From Prorocentrum cordatum (taxonomy: Eukaryota; Sar; Dinophyceae; Prorocentrales; Prorocentraceae), in assembly GCA_963575745.1 (NCBI GenBank), contig CAUYUJ010019093.1, forward strand, positions 170,354-234,353: a stretch of 64,000 nucleotides of DNA, read 5' to 3'. Below the pieces are notes generated by a model. That model was not told the origin of the DNA. It did not search any database and saw only the letters and a list, made by a program, of their open reading frames with translations. A program made the translations under genes and the position numbers. Of the stretch, positions 1-10,489 are shown one piece after another; within the stretch, counting starts at the first letter, position 1, and the number at the start of each line of letters is the position of its first letter.

Positions 1-324
1 CCACAGGGCCATGGCGAAGGCCGCATCCGGACAAAAGCGTCGTGGCGATCCTACCGATCGCCGTCAATATCAGGTCGGCGTCAGCTCGTGGAGCATCCTC
101 GCAGATCGGCGACGACCAGCATGGGCCATGGCCAGGGTCGGCGTCGACAAGATCCCACGGCATCTTGGTCAGGGTCAGCGTGTGTGTCCAATCGAGTGCG
201 GGTGCCCAAAGCGAAGAGCCGTTCCGCCGGTGGGAACCCAGGCACGAAGAGCAGCAGGGTAGCCGTCAGAAGATGCCGGGGTTGTTCCAGGCCCTCGCGC
301 CAGCTGGAGCCTATCTCTTCCATC
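1..324. other. Unassigned sequence
   Basis: Moderately GC-rich and not repetitive. Both strands have open frames, including a minus-strand run ending ADLILTAIGRIATTLL, but no domain or splice structure is recognisable. Confidence 0.4.
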
Positions 325-490
325 CTTGAAGGGGCCCCAGGACACACAAATAAATACACACAAATGAAAATATTCTCCATATTTTCCAATACTTTCTGGG
401 TTTTTGTCTTCCCACCCACTTCCCATATTTTCCCATATTTTGTGGGAAGTCGACGATTAATTGTGTCTGTGCGTTTTTTCCCCTCCTGAA
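325..490 (+). repeat. Dispersed AT-rich repeat, copy 1
   Basis: About 165 bp that recurs at 42005-42175 in the same orientation. Shared landmarks in order: GGACACACAAATAAA, CCATATTTTCC, GGTTTTTGTCTTCC, GTCGACGAT and TTGTGTCTGTGCG. It is much more AT-rich than its surroundings. No terminal inverted repeats or target duplication are evident, so the class is unknown. Confidence 0.7.
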
Positions 491-800
491 TCCTGCCGCC
501 CCGCATCCCAACGCCCGATCCTCGTCGAATGGCGGCCACTTCTGCACCGCCTTCCTTCCCCCCTCCGCTGCTCCTCCTCGCAGAGCCCCTCCCTTCCCCC
601 TTCCCTCTCCTCACCTTGCCACCCCTTCTCCCTCTTCCGACTCTTGCTCCCCCTTCTGCTCCTTGTCGTAGGTCCATTTCCTGATCCGCCTTCTCCCCTC
701 ACTCACTCAGACCACATCCTGATCCTGCTCCTCCTCGCCTTCCCACCCCTTTCATCGCAAAGCCACGTGATCCTTTCATTCCTCTCCACTCCTCGCACAA
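491..800. other. Pyrimidine-rich spacer
   Basis: C/T-rich sequence with short TCC and CTC runs and no recognisable gene or element. Confidence 0.5.
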
Positions 801-1089
801 CATCACAATCAACATCAGCAGCGTAATCGTCGTACTCGTCAATTGCATGATCGTAACCATCATAATTAGCATCATCCGCAGCAGCAGAAGCAACATCATC
901 ATCAGCAGCAGCATCAGCATCAGCATCAGCATAAGAATCAGCATCAGCATTATCATCATCAGCATCATCATCGTCATCATCATCATCATCATCAGCATAA
1001 GCAGCATCAGCATCAGCATCAACATCCTCAGAAACATCATCATCAGCATCTACATCACCATCATCAGCATCAGAAGAACCAACACCAGT

Positions 1090-1166
<77 letters not shown>

Positions 1167-1169
1167 AAA

Positions 1170-1312
1170 CACAAGCCTCGCCAAGAGTACTACCATCGTA
1201 CTCGCTGCACCCATCAATAACGTAATCACAAGACTAGAATCGTTGTACTTGTCAGCGAAGGGTCGCGACTTATCATCTTCATCCACCTCCTCAACTGCGC
1301 CATCGTAGAGAC
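1170..1312 (-). CDS. Candidate exon with a membrane-spanning segment
   Basis: Minus-strand reading VDEDDKSRPFADKYNDSS followed by the hydrophobic stretch LVITLLMGAASTMVVLLARL, then a (GAT)n tract. An acidic lead and a single hydrophobic segment would suit a C-terminal membrane anchor of the phosphatase upstream on this strand. That link is inference only; no splice boundary is confirmed and the flanks are repeats. Confidence 0.25.
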
Positions 1313-1391
1313 GTGTCATCATCATGACCACCCTCCTCCTCCTCCTCCTCCTCCTCCTCCTCCTCCTCCTCCTCCTCCTCCTCCTCCTCAC

Positions 1392-1560
1392 CTCTCCCCA
1401 ACTCCGCATACTCCTCAACAGCATCACCACCCTCGTTCTCTTCCTTCGGCCACCCATGCTCCTTATCTGTATTATGCTTCTCCGCCTCGTCCTCCTCAGA
1501 ATGATAATCACCCACGCCCGCACCATGCAGATCGTAATCGTCATCATCATCGACATCACC
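1392..1560 (-). CDS. Candidate acidic exon, possibly 3' part of the phosphatase gene
   Basis: Non-repetitive minus-strand stretch reading YDLHGAGVGDYHSEEDEAEK, then HNTDKEHGWPKEENEGGDAV and EEYAELG. It is acidic but has mixed composition, unlike the pure triplet arrays on both sides. It ends against a (GGA)n tract. It lies downstream of exon 8 on the same strand, so it could be a disordered linker exon. It has no recognisable domain. Confidence 0.25.
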
Positions 1561-1658
1561 GTCACCATTGCCACACCACCACCAAAATCTGAATCCTCGT
1601 CACAATCAGCAGTATCAGCATCACAATCAGTATCATCATGCTCATCATGATCATCATG

Positions 1659-1692
<34 letters not shown>

Positions 1693-2361
1693 GCATCATC
1701 ATTATCATCAGCATCATCATAATAATGACCACCACCACAATAATCATCATCAACAGCAGCAGCATCATACTCGTCGTCGTCGTCATCGTCATCGGTGTCA
1801 GCATCACCATCAGCAGCAGCATGATCATTAGCATCATCATCGTCATCAGCATCGGCATCATCAACGTCATCATGGTCATCATCATCAGCATCAACATCAT
1901 CAGCAGCATCATCAGCATCAGCAGTATCAGCATCATCACCCTTATCATCGTCGTCGTCTTCGTCATCGTCCTCGCCGTCGCCATCCTCATCATCAGCATC
2001 ATCGTCATCAACATCAGCATCATCATCATAATCAGAATCGTCATCATCATACGCCGCATAATCATCCGCATCATCATCAGCAGCAGCATCATCGTCGTCA
2101 TGGCCACCAGCAGCATCCGTATAACAATCTTCAGCATCCTTAGTAGAACCATTATCGCCAGCATCTTCACCATCTTCACCATCATCACCACCAGTATCAT
2201 CATCATCATCAGCATCATCAGCAGCAGCATCATACTCATCGTCGTCGTCATCGTCAGCGTTGCCAGCATCAACATCAGCAACAGCATGAGCATTAGCATC
2301 ATCATCGGCATCATAGTCAGCATCATCATCAGCATCAGCATCATCAACATCATCAGTATCG

Positions 2362-2444
<83 letters not shown>

Positions 2445-3426
2445 GGCATCATCATCAACGTCATCATGGTCAGCATCATCAGCATCAACATCATCAGCAG
2501 CACCATCAGCGCCAGCATTTTCATCATCCTTATCAGCATCGTCGTCGTCTTTGTCATCGTCCTCGTCGTCGCCATCCTCATCATCAGCATCATCGTCATC
2601 ATCAGCATCATCATCATAATCATAATCGTCATCATCATAAGCCGCATCATCAGCATCATCATCAGCAGCAGCATCGTCGTCATGGCCATCAGCAGCGTCA
2701 TTGTAACAATCTTCAGCATCCTCACCTTACCACCATTATCGTCAGCATCTTCACCATCTTCACCACCATTATCATCATCAGCAGCATCAGCATCATCAGC
2801 AGCAGCATTACCATCATAACAACAATCAGCATCATTACCACCACCGCCACCATCATCAGAATCAGCATCAGCCGCAGCATCATCATCAGCATCATCAGCA
2901 TTATCTTCATCAGCATCCGCATCATCACCATCAGCAACAGCATCATCATCATGTTCATCGTCGTCGGCATTGTCGCCGTCGTCGCCATTGGCATCATCAT
3001 CATCAGCAGTACCACCATCAGTAGCAGCATCGTCATCATCATCACCGCCACCACCATAATCAGTACCATCATCATCGTCAGCATCATCACCACCACCAGC
3101 ATCATCAGCATCATAGTCATCATCATGTTCGTCATCAGCATCATCATCGGTATCAGCAGTATCAGTATCATCATCAGCATTCTCAGCATCATCAGTAGCA
3201 CCATCATTTTCAGTAGCATCAACATCATCAGCATAATCATTGTCATCAGCATCACCACCACTAGCAGTATCATCATCAGCATCATCATCACAATCAGCAT
3301 CAATCATCATCGTCATCATCATTATCACCATTCCCGTCCCTTGAAATCTCCCCCTGAAACTCTCCAAGCGCGCTTCCTGACCAGAATCTCGAGGCGGACC
3401 CAACCGTGGCAGTGCCCCCCCCCCTC

Positions 3427-3471
3427 CCAAGAGGCCAGAAGACGGCCAAGGAATGCGAACTCAAACTGGTC
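3427..3471 (-). CDS. Possible metallophosphoesterase exon 8
   Basis: 15 codons, DQFEFAFLGRLLASW, between an AG|G acceptor (GAG|GAC at 3472/3471) and a GA donor (GAGGGG from 3426). FLGRLLASW resembles the helix LxxLLxxYGVD that leads into the GHxH motif, but GVD and GHxH do not follow. The intron separating it from exon 7 would be only 65 bp of GGA repeats, so this call is weaker than the others. Confidence 0.42.
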
Positions 3472-3536
3472 CTCTCCTCCTCCTCCTCCTCCTGCTCCTC
3501 CTGCTCCTCCCCCTGCTACCTCTGCTCCTCCTCCAC

Positions 3537-3668
3537 CCCCTGGCAGTGCCTCTTCCACTCCTCGGTGCCGAACGCGGTGGCAGCGAAGTGAGACACTACG
3601 ATCTGCCAATCGCTGGTCACTGTGGCCAGCTGCTTCTCGAGCCACACCATCTGATTGTTGAACAAATC
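3537..3668 (-). CDS. Metallophosphoesterase exon 7 (VxxH metal motif)
   Basis: 44 codons: DLFNNQMVWLEKQL helix, then SDWQIVVSHF and FGTEEWKRHC. WQIVVSHF holds the VxxH metal ligand (motif IV), and WLEKQL..S.DWQIVV.H is the usual order in this family. The acceptor is CTCGAG|GAT at 3669/3668. The 3' boundary proposed here uses a GT donor (GTGGAG from 3536). Other GA or GC donors exist a few codons earlier, so the last 4-10 codons are uncertain. Confidence 0.84.
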
Positions 3669-3859
3669 CTCGAGCCAGGACGAGGGAGGAAGGGGGAGCC
3701 GGAGAGAGGTGAGGAGGAAGAGGAGGAGGAGGAGAGCGAAGAGTAGTTCTGGGATGAAATCGCATCGACGTTCTTGGATGAATTCACAGGTTTCGGCAAG
3801 AGTCATGGTCCGCATCATGAGGCGAGATAGGATATCCTTCCTCCTCTGTTCTCTCCTCC

Positions 3860-3893
3860 TCCTCCTCCACATCAGCATCAACATCAACATCAA

Positions 3894-3934
<41 letters not shown>

Positions 3935-4259
3935 GCATCATCATCATCAGCAGCAGCAGCAGCAGCGGTAGCATCAGCATCAGCATCAGCATCAGCATCA
4001 GCATGATCATCAGCATCATCAGCAGCATAACCATCATCAGCATCATCATCATCATCAGCAGCAGCAGCATCAGCCTCATCCTCATCAGCAGCATCATCAC
4101 CAGTAATAGCATCATCAGCATCATCAGCAGCATCAGAATCAGCATCATCAGCATCAGCATCATCATCGTCGTCAGCATCATCAGGAGCAGCAGCCGCATC
4201 ATCATCATCATCATCATCAGCATCATCAGCATCAGCATCAGCATCAGCATCAGCATCAG

Positions 4260-4313
<54 letters not shown>

Positions 4314-4380
4314 CATCATCATCATCATCACCATCATCTCATCATCATCAGCATCATCATCACAATCTCCACCACCACCA
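3860..4380. repeat. (ATC)n / (CAGCAT)n array
   Basis: CATCATCAG-type triplets, with purer ATC runs at 3893-3935 and 4260-4330. Same composition as the array at 0.8-3.3 kb. Confidence 0.9.
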
Positions 4381-4409
4381 TCGGCAACATCGTGATCGTC
4401 AATTTTCCC

Positions 4410-4600
4410 CTCCTCTTCCTCAGCATGACCGCCTCCTCTTCCTCCTCCTCCTCTCACTCCTACTCTTTCCTCCTCTGTCCTCCTCTTCCTCCTCCTCCAC
4501 CTCATTCTCCTTCCTCCTCCTCCTCCTTCTCCTCCTCCTCCTCATCCTCCTCCTCCTCCTGCTCCTTCTCCTCCTCCTTCTCCTCCTCCTCCATTTGCAA
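4410..4600. repeat. (TCC)n tract
   Basis: CTCCTC-type triplets, interrupted. They abut the 5' end of the LINE remnant. Confidence 0.85.
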
Positions 4601-4683
4601 TCAGGCATTTCTGGCAAGGGTCGCCCAGATTTCAGAGTGTTCTGCCTCTCAAACTTCCAAGTGGCACTCAGGGCAGGAGGCGC

Positions 4684-5703
4684 ATGGCAAAGAACGGCCA
4701 GACCGATTGGAAGAAGCGGAAATGTGGCCACTGCAGCTTCTCAGGCAACTGGCCCGAACAAGTTCAATGCTGGAAGTGCTGGATGCCTCGCAGCAAGCAG
4801 CCGCCAGGCAACGACAGCGCCTCGGACAAGCCCAGCAGCGACCTGCCATCGCAGGGCTCTGCAGGATATCCTCCAACTAAGGAACAGCTGGACATCCACC
4901 GCCAAAAGCTGGGGGAGCTCAAAAAGCTGGCAGAGGAACCAATCCTGGGCGCACTGGTAGGAAACGCCGTCCAGCACTGGAGACCCAGGTCGACGAGCTC
5001 CGAGCGACCTAGAAAAGAACAGTACCACGGTGCTTCACGGAGGTGCAGGTGGTACGGGAGCTCCGCAAGTGCAACGAACAGCACACCAGGGCCACGAGTG
5101 TGCTGGACAGCTTGCAGGAGGAACGCAAAGCCCTGGACGTGCGCATCCAGGAGAAGACCGCCAGGGACAGCAAGCTGCCCATGCGCCTGGCGCAGCTCAA
5201 GGTGCCCCGGAAAGGGCTGGAAGTGCCAGCACCTGGCAAAGGCTGGAAGGAACGTGGCGCCCGCCCTGCTCGAGAAGGTCAAGGCCGCCGTGGCGGACTC
5301 GGCCGCCAGCTCGGACGGGCAGACGCAGGTCGCCGACCCCCAGCTCAGCGCAGCCATCTCCCCGGCCAAGGAGAAGGTCAGGGTGGAGGAGGAGGAGAAG
5401 AAGGCAAAGGAGCAAGCGGAGGCAGAGGCCAAGGCAAAGGCCGCGGCCGGTGCTGCTGCGCAGCGCGGGCGCGGCTCCAAGCGAGGCGCCTCTCAGTCGC
5501 GCGAGGCCCCTGCTACCGAGGAGATCATCAACCTCCCCGCCCAGGCAAACGAAGACGCCATCAGAGACACGCTCCTGGCCGCGAACGTCTCGGCCGAAGA
5601 ATGCGATAAGAATATTGGCTATCTCGTTCGTAAGTGCGCTGGTCTGTCCGCTGAATTCTCTCTCGGCATCACGAGGGAGTCGCTGGGCAAGTCTGGAGGG
5701 TAA
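4684..5703 (+). pseudogene. LINE: zinc ribbon and coiled-coil region
   Basis: Begins MAKNGQTDWKKRKCGHCSFS; the CGHC...CWKC pair (4720-4780) is a RanBP2-like zinc ribbon, which probably binds nucleic acid. The frame changes near 4980, and a coiled-coil-like piece (CNEQHTRATSVLDSLQEERK) reads in another frame up to about 5205. The first frame then resumes through an Ala/Glu/Lys-rich segment (5380-5450) and ends at a stop at 5701. At least two frameshifts. Confidence 0.75.
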
Positions 5704-5718
5704 CCCCGACAGCCACGG

Positions 5719-6883
5719 TTGGAAGCACACAGGAAAGCACCAGGAGACCATCACAGTGAATGCCAACACCATTCGCTTCCTCGACAAGGTCATGCGGCAA
5801 GCCAGGTACCCGCACCCTGCACCGCTCGTCCTGAGGCAGGAGCTGCAGGCCCCCAGAGAACAGCTGCTGCTGGACGCCTCCAAGCGGATCGGCAGCGACG
5901 GCGGGAGGCTGGCCACGGCCCCCCGCGCGCAGACAGAGAAAGGATACAGTGGAGACGTCGCCATCGCAGCGCCCAAGGCCATGGCCCTCGACTACGCAGG
6001 CGGGAGCGACTCTGGCCAGAATGAGGATGCGTCGCCAAAGCAAGCCGCAGGCCGCCTGGCGGGGGCTTGGACAAACACGGTACGCAAGGGCGGCAACATC
6101 GTGGGCAGCACCTACCTGTGGTGCAGCAAAGGCATGACGCCACGAAACTGCGCCATCCTCGGCAAGTTCGGAGCCTTGGTGCGCACCACCAAGCCCCTCT
6201 GGGCCCTGGGCGGCGACTTCAACGTCAACCCGCAGGAACTGCTGGACTCCAACCTCCTCGACAAGCTGGAGGGGGCCAGTATCTACGATCAGACGTAGGG
6301 GGCCTGCAGGGTCACAGGGCAGGAGGATTCGTTCCGCGCCTTCTTCGCGAATTCCAAGACCCTCCTCGACAGCAAGATCGAGGTCAACTTGTCGGAGGAG
6401 ATAGCCTGCTCCCCGCACCGGGCAGTGCTACTGCGGCTCGGGCGCTCGGCGCGGCCGCCCATGGTGCTGCAGCTGGACAAGCCCCGGAGGTGGCCGCTCG
6501 CGATGCCCATCTGCTGCCTCGCCTCCTGGCCCGCAGGGGCGATTACACGCAGGGGGAGATCGACGTTTACTGGACGAAGGTCGCGGCGGCGTTCGAGCAC
6601 GACCTCAACAGGCCATGTTCGCACACCAGTGTACACCTGGACGGAGCTGCCCGAGCCGCCGCTCCCCGTGGACAACCCAACGCACCGGCGGGCGCGGGGC
6701 ATGACCTGTTTCTCGCAGCAGCTGCGCAGCCTGGCCACGCTGGCCACGTGCATCGGGGCGAAGGGCCCCTCCCAGGCGCTCTGGCAGCGCTACGGCAGCA
6801 TCACCAGGGGGCTCATCACCCACGCCGTGGTCTTGCCCACCCTGACGGGCGGCGGCGAGGCCGCTGCCGGTGGCGAAGGATAA
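5719..6883 (+). pseudogene. LINE: apurinic-like endonuclease domain, broken by a stop
   Basis: One frame from about 5720 to 6883. WALGGDFNVNPQEL (GDFN at 6212-6223) is a hallmark of LINE endonucleases of the exo/endonuclease/phosphatase fold. A TAG at 6296-6298 interrupts, after which the same frame continues with SFRAFFANSKTLLDSKIEV and HRAVLLRL, the position of the C-terminal catalytic His segment. ARPPMVLQLDKPRRWPLA follows, a usual post-endonuclease linker. The first catalytic strands are too decayed to identify. Confidence 0.8.
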
Positions 6884-6990
6884 ACCGACCCTTTTCAGTC
6901 AAAGAGGTCGGTTCCGGCGGCGCCGAGGGCGCTACCAGTGGCGAAGGAAACACCGACCCTTTTCAGTCAAAAGGGGTCGGTTTCGGCGAT
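6862..6990 (+). repeat. Tandemly duplicated hairpin insert in the LINE
   Basis: Two copies (6862-6921 and 6928-6987) of a 60-bp unit beginning GGTGGCGAAGGA and containing ACCGACCCTTTT, CAGTC, AAAAGGGGTCGGT. Each can form a stem of about 12 bp with a 5-nt loop. It lies between the endonuclease and the RT linker and breaks the frame. Confidence 0.7.
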
Positions 6991-7740
6991 CCCCCAGATA
7001 GCGCGAACCCGCCGATCCCGCCGTCGTCTTCGAGGGCTCCACCAAGCGGAGCAGCATCATCGCGGCCGTCGGCGACGCCCCGGTCACCGAGGTCTCCAGC
7101 GAGGCGCGAGCCTTCGTGGCCACCGAGGCCGCCGAGCACAAGGCGCATGAGCTCCGGCGCAGGATCGTGACGGCCTCCACCGCCGACTGGAAGCAATGGG
7201 TCAAGGCGCAGGGGGCTAAGGTTGCGGATGCCATGACTATGGACACTCTCACAGTCCGATCATTGAATTACGGATGTGTTTAACATGTTCTAAGCATGTG
7301 TTAAACATGTGTTGTAGGTATTTAAGACGTGTTTGAAACATGCTTTAGACATCTGGAAATTATTTGGCAACATGCTTCCTCTCCATGAATCGTCTTCCAC
7401 AAGGCTAAGGGAGCGGGGGCGATTCACAAGTGGACCCATCCGCCCACGCCCAGGGCGCGGCATGCCCATCGGCAGAGAGCTGCTGGCGACGAGCTCAAGG
7501 GCTGGGAAGGCATCTGGAAGGAGAAGTACGAGCCAGGGCAGCCGCGGGAGGGCCTCCCCTCCGCGGACGAGCCCAGGCTGCCCAAAACCTTGTGGCAACA
7601 GGTCGAGAAGGCGTGCAGGTCGTTCGCCGCCCGCACGGGGCTCGGCCAGGCCGACCGGCACCCGAAGCTCTGGCTCGCAGCCTGGACGGCGGGGCCTCCC
7701 GGCGCTGACCTGCCTGCGCAACGCGGTCGAGGCAGGGTCG
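6991..7740 (+). pseudogene. LINE: linker and start of reverse transcriptase
   Basis: One frame reads VVFEGSTKRSSIIAAVGDAP and AHELRRRIVTASTADWKQWV (to about 7250). After an AT-rich insert, another frame gives KGWEGIWKEKYEPGQPREGL and FAARTGLGQADRHPK (to about 7700). F..RTG.G.D..HP is the conserved block at the start of the RT in dinoflagellate LINEs. Confidence 0.65.
7262..7378. repeat. AT-rich insert with inverted repeats
   Basis: Locally AT-rich block inside the GC-rich LINE, containing TGTTTAACATGTTC, CATGTGTTAAACATG and GTTTGAAACATGC, short mutually complementary words. Probably a small inserted element; no target duplication seen. Confidence 0.5.
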
Positions 7741-7774
7741 CCATGGCCACCAACGCAGAGGACAGTGCTTTGGA

Positions 7775-7985
7775 GTGCCGAAACGGTGCGGTGACAGACC
7801 GTGCGGTGACTCTGAAATCCCCCAAGACCTCACCGCACGGTCCGTCACCGCACGGCCTTGGGACCCCTGAGGCCGCTGTCGCCCGAGACATCCTCGGAGA
7901 ACGACCCGAGTCCCAAAACTGTGCGGTGACCCCGAATCTCCACCGACTCACCGCACGGTGTGGTCACCACCCCGTTTGGGGACCC
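7775..7985. repeat. Palindrome cluster built on GTGCGGTGAC
   Basis: Two foldbacks. The first has arms at 7783-7811 and 7830-7857, each with two copies of GTGCGGTGA in opposite orientation and few mismatches. The second has arms at 7910-7930 and 7948-7980, both ending CCCAAA. The whole cluster also has matching outer ends beginning AAACGG, so it may be one element with nested palindromes. It interrupts the LINE RT region. Confidence 0.7.
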
Positions 7986-8045
7986 CCGAAGTGCTCTTCT
8001 TTCTCAAGGCCAAGCCTGCATGCGGCCTGCGGAACCTGGGCCTGA

Positions 8046-8905
8046 TGCCGGAGATTGTGCGCGTTTGGGGGCGCGCCAGGAAGCCCGCAGCGCAAGACTG
8101 GGAAGAGAGGAATTGGAGGGCCTATGAATGGGCCAGCAAAGGGCGCTCCAGCGAGGAGGCCGCCTGGGTGCAGGCGCTGTACTGCGAGGCGGTCGTCGCG
8201 GAGGGCGCCGCCTACTGGGTCACCTACTTCATTGTCCTAAAATGTTTCGAGCGCGTTTGGTTGCACATCCTCTGGGTCGCAGGGATCCGGCGGGGTCCCT
8301 CTCCGAGTTTACTCCATGGTGCGCACGATAGTTTTGAACAACGCTTACACGATGGGGGACCGCTGGATCAGGGGCATCATCGCGGACAGCATCTTCGCGC
8401 CCCTGTGCCTCAAGATGGTGCTCCTGGGCGAGGTGGACGCCATCGTCTGCGCCTTCCCGCGGGCCGAGGTGTGCCTGTTCTCCGACGACCTCGCACCGGC
8501 GACGCATGGGCCGCGAGAGCTCGTCAAGCACCGCCACGCCAAGGCGGTGAAGCAGGTCGCGGACGCTCTGGAAGGCAAACCGGGCCTGGCGGTCTCGCGC
8601 GGGGCCGAGGGCAAGTCAGGGACGCTGTCGTCCACGACTGCGGCCGAGCAGGACATGAAGGGCATCTGCAAGCGCTGCGGCATCAAGCAGATGCGGCACG
8701 AGAAGCACCTCGGCGTCACGACGGCCGCCGGGCGTCGACGACGCGTGGCCGCGGTCAACAAGCGGACCATCAAGCAGGCGGCGCGCGGTCGGCGCATCCG
8801 CCGAGCGAAGGCAGCGGGAGAAGCGGCGCACAGAACAGTGCGGCACGGCGCCGCCCCCTCCGTCCTCTACGGAGCGCGGGTGCAGGGGATCAGCGACGCT
8901 CGCCT
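8046..8905 (+). pseudogene. LINE: reverse transcriptase palm and thumb
   Basis: First frame (8046-8330): RVWGRARKPAAQDWEERNW and AAYWVTYFIVLKCFERV. A shift follows, and the second frame (8316-8905) has LNNAYTMGDRWIRGIIADS and RAEVCLFSDDLAP. FSDDL (8478-8492) occupies the place of the catalytic Y/FxDD. The thumb-like part KHLGVTTAAGRRRR, ..., APSVLYGARVQGISDARL matches the usual post-palm pattern of these elements. It ends where a (TCC)n array begins. Confidence 0.8.
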
Positions 8906-8913
8906 GGCCAACC

Positions 8914-9056
8914 ACCTCCTCCTCCTCCTCCTCCTCCTCCTCCTCCTCCTCCCTGGCCAACCACCTCCTCCTCCTCCTCCTCCTCCTCCTCCTCCTCCTC
9001 CTCCTCCACCTCCTCCTCCTCCTCCTCCTCCTCCTCCTCCTCCTCCTCAACCTCAA
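8914..9056. repeat. (CTC)n array inside the LINE
   Basis: Nearly pure CTC triplets, with a duplicated flank (CTGGCCAACCACCTCCTC at about 8905 and 8952), which points to expansion by slippage and a small duplication within the LINE. Confidence 0.88.
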
Positions 9057-9531
9057 GCAATCCGTCGCGGCCGCCATGCCAGGGCCCCATGCCGGGCGCT
9101 CGACCCATGCATGGTGTTCCTGGCAGACGGCATCGACCCGGGCGCGGCGGCGACGGCGGGCCCCATGCTTGAGTGGGCCCGAGCCTGGCAAGAGACAGGC
9201 CAGGACCCCAACACGGAAGGGCGCCTGACGAGCGCCTGGAAGAACTGGCCATGGCTCGGACGGCCATTCCGTGTGCTTGTTTCGGTTTCGTGCTTGGTTT
9301 GTTCGCCAAGTGATCATCGATGCTCCTCGATGGTCCCCGCCGAAAGAAAAATGCACACGTCCGAGCGATGCCAAGCTGACGAGCGCCTGGAAGAAGTGGA
9401 GCATCCGAGTGGCACAGGCTGAACATCCCCGGCAGATCGTTGCGGGCCCTGCAGCGGCCTTCGTCGTCACGCAAGAGGAGGATTGGCTGGTGCTCACGTT
9501 CGCCAGGGTCGGTGTTCACAGGACAAGCTGA
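9057..9531 (+). pseudogene. LINE: post-RT region split by a small foldback element
   Basis: Before the insert: MVFLADGIDPGAAA, GPMLEWARAWQE and LTSAWKNW. After the insert: LTSAWKKWSIRVAQAEHP and DWLVLTFARVGVH, one frame over. The LTSAWK.W coding sequence is present on both sides as a 24-bp direct repeat (9225-9248 and 9376-9399). Confidence 0.65.
9249..9372. mobile_element. Foldback family 3, copy A (inside the LINE)
   Basis: 124 bp with inverted ends: left CCATGGCTCGGACGG, right CGTCCGAGCGATGCC. Relatives at 37941-38066 and 61811-61935 share CATCGCTCGGACGT at both ends, TTCGGTTTCGTG near the left end and AATGCACACG near the right. It is flanked by the 24-bp direct repeat CTGACGAGCGCC...TGG (one mismatch), much longer than a normal MITE duplication. 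Confidence 0.75.
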
Positions 9532-9558
9532 TCTCGATCTGAGGCAGTTTCCTTTGCG

Positions 9559-10400
9559 ATGCGAGACCGTTTTCAGATGCTCACGAGTGCCACTCAGCAA
9601 GAGCTCCTGCAGGACTGGATGGCCCGCTGCGGCGAAGGCCTCGGCGCAGGCAACGGGCACTTTCTCGCGCCTGTGCGTGCCCTCCTGTGGCGCAGACTCA
9701 CCAAATCCTGGACAAAAGAGCATCAAACTCGTGTGCGTCAGGTGTTCTGGGGAGGCTCTTGGACCCAGGATCGTCTGGTTGCAAAGGGCGTTGGTGGAAA
9801 AAACCTGCGTCAGGCGTGTCAAGGGGCGGTGGGATCAGAGCGTCATAGGACAGCATGCTGCCCCAAGCGCGCCGAAATTCGCAGTCCAGTCGGGGGCCGC
9901 CACATCGAACAGCGAGGTGCGAATCCTTGGCCAGGACACGAAGATTTGCGGGGAAGAGCCATCTGCAAGGACCCCAGCTTCAGCCTTCCCCACCTCCCTC
10001 CTTCCCACGAGGCTGCCATCATTGGTCTGTGGGACGGATGGGTCAAAGGAGAGGATGTTTTAGACGGCTCCCTGCTTTATGGAGCCCACGAAGGCATCAA
10101 AAGAGCAGGCTGGGCCCTTGCTACGCTCGACGAGGAGGGGATTCTTCAGCACGCACTGTTTTGGCCCCTCCCTCTAGAGTAGTGGGAGTAAACGATGTTC
10201 GCGGCAGAGCTCTGGGCAGTATCTCAAGTACTGATTGCAGCTGCTGTTCCGCTCGTGATAGATGCAGACTGTCAGGCAGTCGTCGAGGGCTTCGCGAGAG
10301 GATCTGCATGGGGTCACCATGCCAGACCAAACGATGTCTTGGCTCTGGCGGAAGCACTGGCTCGTGACCGGGGAGCCTGGGGGACTCGGGCGCTCTGCGG
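9559..10400 (+). pseudogene. LINE: C-terminal region with RNase H domain
   Basis: One frame throughout, with stops at 10180-10182 (TAG) and 10189-10191 (TAA). The RNase H pattern is visible: LDGSLLYG with Asp at 10063, then RAGWALATLDEEG, AAELWAVSQVL with Glu at 10207, and VIDADCQAVVEGF with Asp at 10267. D..E..D spacing and the AELWA.. / DC..VV blocks are typical of RNase H in dinoflagellate LINEs. Confidence 0.8.
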
Positions 10401-10489
10401 TCACCATCGGCAAAAACGCCTGCGAAAAGAAAGGACAAGGGACCGAGGAAGGAAACAAGGAAGCAGGGGTCAAGATGTTGAGAATTCGG

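Larger units (their letters stand above)
800..3320. repeat. Interrupted (ATC)n array, about 2.5 kb
   Basis: Mainly CATCAT/CAGCAT triplets with interruptions (GTC, ACC, AGC), broken by the non-repeat islands at 1170-1312 and 1392-1560 and by a pure (CTC)n run at 1325-1391. Segments around 1640-2140 and 2160-2740 resemble each other, suggesting block duplication inside the array. All long reading frames here are triplet artefacts (poly-Asp/Ala, poly-Met, poly-Ile/Ser). Confidence 0.9.

Noticed and set aside
1562-3430. A 622-codon minus-strand reading frame
   Set aside because: It is an (ATC)n array read as poly-Asp/Ala and poly-Met; equally long frames exist on the other strand. No natural composition, no start context.
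9249-9372. A canonical spliceosomal intron in the LINE
   Set aside because: Removing 151 bp restores the frame, but no position in the 24-bp repeat gives a GT/GC/GA start together with an AG end.
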